A stretch of 64,000 bases of DNA, from assembly GCF_010729665.1 (NCBI RefSeq), contig NZ_AP022610.1, positions 1,922,001 to 1,986,000 on the forward strand, read 5' to 3'. The notes beneath the pieces are model-generated. The model was given only the letters and a program-made list of their open reading frames with translations, did no database searches and was not told the origin of the DNA. A program made the position numbers and the translations under genes. This document shows positions 61,752 through 64,000 of the stretch, piece after piece. The DNA comes from Mycolicibacterium madagascariense (GTDB taxonomy: Bacteria > Actinomycetota > Actinomycetes > Mycobacteriales > Mycobacteriaceae). Position 1 is the first letter of the stretch. Every line of letters starts with the position of its first letter.

Positions 61752-62234
61752 GTGCCGGAACATCCGGGAGAAGTCGACAGCTCGCTGGTCGTCAGGCGGG
61801 AGACGGCTGCCTCACGAGCCCAGGTGTGGGCGGTGATCGCCGACGGCTGGACCTATTCGCAGTGGGTCGTCGGCAACAGCCGCATGCGCGCCGTCGATGC
61901 ACACTGGCCCCAGGTGGGCGCCACGATTCGGCATTCGGTCGGCATCTGGCCGCTGGTGCTCGACGACGTGACGGTCGTGCTGGAGTGCCGTCCGCTGGAA
62001 CGGCTGGTGCTGCTCGCCAAGGGTCGTCCGCTGGGCAAGGCGCGAATCACGTTGCGGCTCCTCGATCTCGATGACGGAGGATGTCGGATCGAGATGGCCG
62101 AGGTGCCCGTGGGCATACCGATGGGATGGGTGCCGAAACGTCTGGCGCTGGCCGCCGCGGTCCCTCGCAACCGGGAGTGCACGTGGCGGTTGGCGGCTCT
62201 GGCCGAACGCCGGGTGCCCGAGGCCGGTGACTAG
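61752..62234 (+). CDS. SRPBCC family (START-like) protein
   Basis: A 160-residue protein with a START/Bet v1-like pattern: LVVRRETAASRAQVWAVIADGWTYSQWVVG, GATIRHSVGIWPLVLDDVTVV and a C-terminal helix RLAALAERR. Such proteins bind hydrophobic ligands in a deep cavity. GAGGAGGTGGA precedes GTG 61752. It is the first gene behind the SigF-type promoter and leads directly into the flavoprotein gene. Confidence 0.83.
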   Translation: MPEHPGEVDSSLVVRRETAASRAQVWAVIADGWTYSQWVVGNSRMRAVDAHWPQVGATIRHSVGIWPLVLDDVTVVLECRPLERLVLLAKGRPLGKARITLRLLDLDDGGCRIEMAEVPVGIPMGWVPKRLALAAAVPRNRECTWRLAALAERRVPEAGD

Positions 62235-62238
62235 CTCG

Positions 62239-63831
62239 ATGGCGGACGACAGCGCCGACGCGGTGGTGATCGGCGCCGGTCACAATGGCTTGGTCGCCGC
62301 GGCCACGCTCGCCGACGCGGGCTGGGACGTCATCGTGTGCGAATCGCAGGACGTCCCCGGCGGTGCCGTGAAGAGCGCCGAACTGATACCGGGGTACGTC
62401 AGCGATCTCTACAGCGCGTTCTACCCGCTGTCGGTGGCGTCGCCGGCGTTGCGGGACCTGCACTTGGAGGATCACGGCCTGCGGTGGTCCCATGCCCCGG
62501 CCGTCGTCGGGCACCCCCGATCCGCCGACGACGAGGACGCCGCCGTCCTCTATCCCGAGATCGACCGCACGGCAAGTGAATTGGATCGACTTGCCCGCGG
62601 TGACGGTCGACGGTGGTGCGACCTCTTCGAGCAGTGGGAGCGCATCGGAGATCCCCTGCTGCAGACCCTGTTCGCGCCGTTTCCTCCGCTGCGCGGGCCC
62701 GTGGGACTGCTGCGCGGACTCGGTACCGCCGAGGCGCTGCGCCTGGCCCAGCTGATGCTGATGCCCGCGAGCGTGATGGCCGAGAACCTCTTCGAGGGGG
62801 AGGCCGCGCGCCTGCTGCTGCTCGGCAACGCGATGCACGCCGACGTGCCAATCGACGCCCCCGGCAGCGGGGTCATGGGCTACCTGCTGGTCATGATGGC
62901 CCAGGGCGGCGGCTTCCCCGTCCCCGTCGGGGGCGCGGGCGAGCTGACCGCCGCACTGGTCCGCCGCGCCGAGGCGGCGGGCGCCCGGGTGGAGTGTGGA
63001 CGGGCCGTGGACTCCATCGTGGTGAGCGGTGGCCGGGCCACGGCGGTGCGGACCGCGGACGGGACCACCGTGCGATGCCGGCGGGCCGTCATCGCCGACA
63101 CCTCGGCCCCGCAGCTCTACCAGCGTCTGCTGCCCGCCGACGCGCTGCCGTCGGCGCTGCGCGGTGGGTTGGACCGGTTCGTGTGGGACACCCCCGTGCT
63201 GAAGGTCAACTACGCCCTCGACGCGCCGATCCCATGGCGCTCGAAGAATCTGGCCGAAGCGGGGACCGTGCACCTGGGGGCCGATCGGGACGGGTTGATC
63301 CGCTGGATGGCCGACCTCAACACCGCGACCCTGCCCACCCACCCGTTCCTGCTCTTCGGTCAGATGACCACCTCGGACCCCACGCGATCCCCCGAGGGAA
63401 CCGAGAGTGCCTGGGCCTACACCCATCTGCCGCGCGGGCTGGCCGACGACGCATCCGCCGACGCGCTCGCCGAGCGGGTGGACGAGGTGCTGGAGGCCCA
63501 CGCTCCCGGCTTCGCGTCCCAGCTCGTCGGCAAGACCGTCCAGCGGCCGTCGGACCTGGAGGTCGACGACGCGAACCTGCACACCGGCGCCGTCAACGGC
63601 GGCACGTCACAGTTGTTCCAGCAGTTGATCTTTCGTCCGGCACCGGGGTTCGGCCGCGCCGAGACGCCCGTGCCGAACGTGTTCCTCGGCAGTGCGGGCG
63701 CCTCGCCGGGCGGCGGGGTACACGGCGTCTGCGGCCGCAACGCCGCCCGCGCGGCACTCGCCGCCGACGGCGTCACCGGTTGGCCACGGCGACAGGTGAA
63801 TCGCGCGGTGTCACGCCTCTTCTCGCGCTGA
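62239..63831 (+). CDS. FAD-dependent oxidoreductase, CrtI/phytoene desaturase-like
   Basis: A 530-residue flavoprotein with ADAVVIGAGHNGLVAAATLAD at residues 7-27, then ESQDVPGGAV, and a C-terminal NVFLGSAGASPGGGVHGVCG FAD contact. The group includes phytoene desaturases, retinol saturases and uncharacterised mycobacterial enzymes. GTG 62227 is an alternative start overlapping the SRPBCC stop. Its 3' end overlaps the convergent malQ gene by 21 bp. The likely lipid or terpenoid substrate is inferred only. Confidence 0.85.
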   Translation: MADDSADAVVIGAGHNGLVAAATLADAGWDVIVCESQDVPGGAVKSAELIPGYVSDLYSAFYPLSVASPALRDLHLEDHGLRWSHAPAVVGHPRSADDEDAAVLYPEIDRTASELDRLARGDGRRWCDLFEQWERIGDPLLQTLFAPFPPLRGPVGLLRGLGTAEALRLAQLMLMPASVMAENLFEGEAARLLLLGNAMHADVPIDAPGSGVMGYLLVMMAQGGGFPVPVGGAGELTAALVRRAEAAGARVECGRAVDSIVVSGGRATAVRTADGTTVRCRRAVIADTSAPQLYQRLLPADALPSALRGGLDRFVWDTPVLKVNYALDAPIPWRSKNLAEAGTVHLGADRDGLIRWMADLNTATLPTHPFLLFGQMTTSDPTRSPEGTESAWAYTHLPRGLADDASADALAERVDEVLEAHAPGFASQLVGKTVQRPSDLEVDDANLHTGAVNGGTSQLFQQLIFRPAPGFGRAETPVPNVFLGSAGASPGGGVHGVCGRNAARAALAADGVTGWPRRQVNRAVSRLFSR

Positions 63832-64000
63832 CGCGGCGGACAGTGCGGCGGTGATCCGAGCGACCCTGGGGTCCTGGCGCAACTCTTCCAGCGTCTCGGG
63901 CAGCGGCAGTCGCCAGTTCGGATATTCGTCGACCGTGCCCGGCAGGTTCGGCTGTCGCCGCTCGGCGATCACGTCGTAGGGCGAGATCAGCGTCAGCTGG
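63811..64000 (-). CDS. malQ: 4-alpha-glucanotransferase (MalQ), C-terminal part
   Basis: The minus strand encodes the last 62 residues of a protein whose start is beyond the window. The readable tail contains PYDVIAERRQPNLPGTVDEYPNWRLPLPETLEEL, which is the typical amylomaltase ending (NxPGT-x-DE-x-PNWR). It would transfer glucan chains between maltodextrins, in glycogen or trehalose metabolism. It overlaps the end of the convergent flavoprotein gene. Confidence 0.85.
   Translation of the reverse strand, partial: QLTLISPYDVIAERRQPNLPGTVDEYPNWRLPLPETLEELRQDPRVARITAALSAASAREEA

Overview
The window is GC-rich actinobacterial DNA and looks like the chromosome of a rapidly growing, environmental Mycobacterium/Mycolicibacterium. 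The pointers are a 132-residue EspR-like regulator, a PGRS-type glycine-rich secreted protein, a cutinase, a secretory LIP-family lipase, a Ddn-like F420-dependent oxidoreductase, a LytR-CpsA-Psr protein and many TetR regulators. GTG/TTG starts and start codons that sit directly behind a -10 box are frequent. No rRNA, tRNA, CRISPR array, insertion sequence or prophage was seen.

Layout. 1-9.0 kb holds catabolic genes: a LysR regulator (cut by the left edge) divergent from tautomerase, SDR, malic enzyme and fumarase, then a glutamine-amidotransferase-like protein and a phytanoyl-CoA dioxygenase divergent from a TetR and an SDR. 9.1-14 kb holds a TetR/Ddn/SDR operon, a second TetR divergent from a phytoene-desaturase-like flavoprotein, and a VOC protein. 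14-24.3 kb is mixed: WYL regulator, diguanylate cyclase, secreted lipase, TetR, YciI, formate/nitrite channel, serine hydrolase, MFS pump, then an orphan OmpR-type response regulator followed by the EspR-like gene. 24.7-35.1 kb is a cell-surface region: a TetR with a transmembrane helix and a Pro/Gly-rich outer tail, a glycoside hydrolase, a large LuxR-type ATPase regulator, a frameshifted PGRS protein and small secreted proteins.

35-51 kb is dominated by transport. A non-canonical NRAMP transporter is translationally coupled to a soluble PRC-barrel/MgtE-sensor/CBS protein and lies downstream of an MgtA-type P-type ATPase divergent from an ArsR regulator; this looks like a magnesium module. 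An LCP protein, a 2H phosphoesterase coupled to an MFS transporter, an ArsB-type permease, a tandem YdcZ protein, a cation/Ca exchanger and a FetB-type permease follow.

51-64 kb contains a small exported protein with a cutinase, an anti-sigma/anti-anti-sigma pair, a decarboxylase-like/LysR/SDR group, and a class I DAHP synthase that carries a single-base frameshift and is preceded by a leader peptide and a terminator hairpin (candidate attenuator). A Rieske protein, a SigF-family sigma factor, a methyltransferase, a GAF-ANTAR regulator, a SigF-type promoter driving a SRPBCC protein and a CrtI-like flavoprotein, and the tail of malQ close the window.

Main points for follow-up are the membrane-anchored TetR, the split MgtE-sensor/NRAMP-like pore pair, the aromatic attenuator, and two single-base frameshifts that may be real or assembly errors. 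All function calls come from reading the sequence without database searches.
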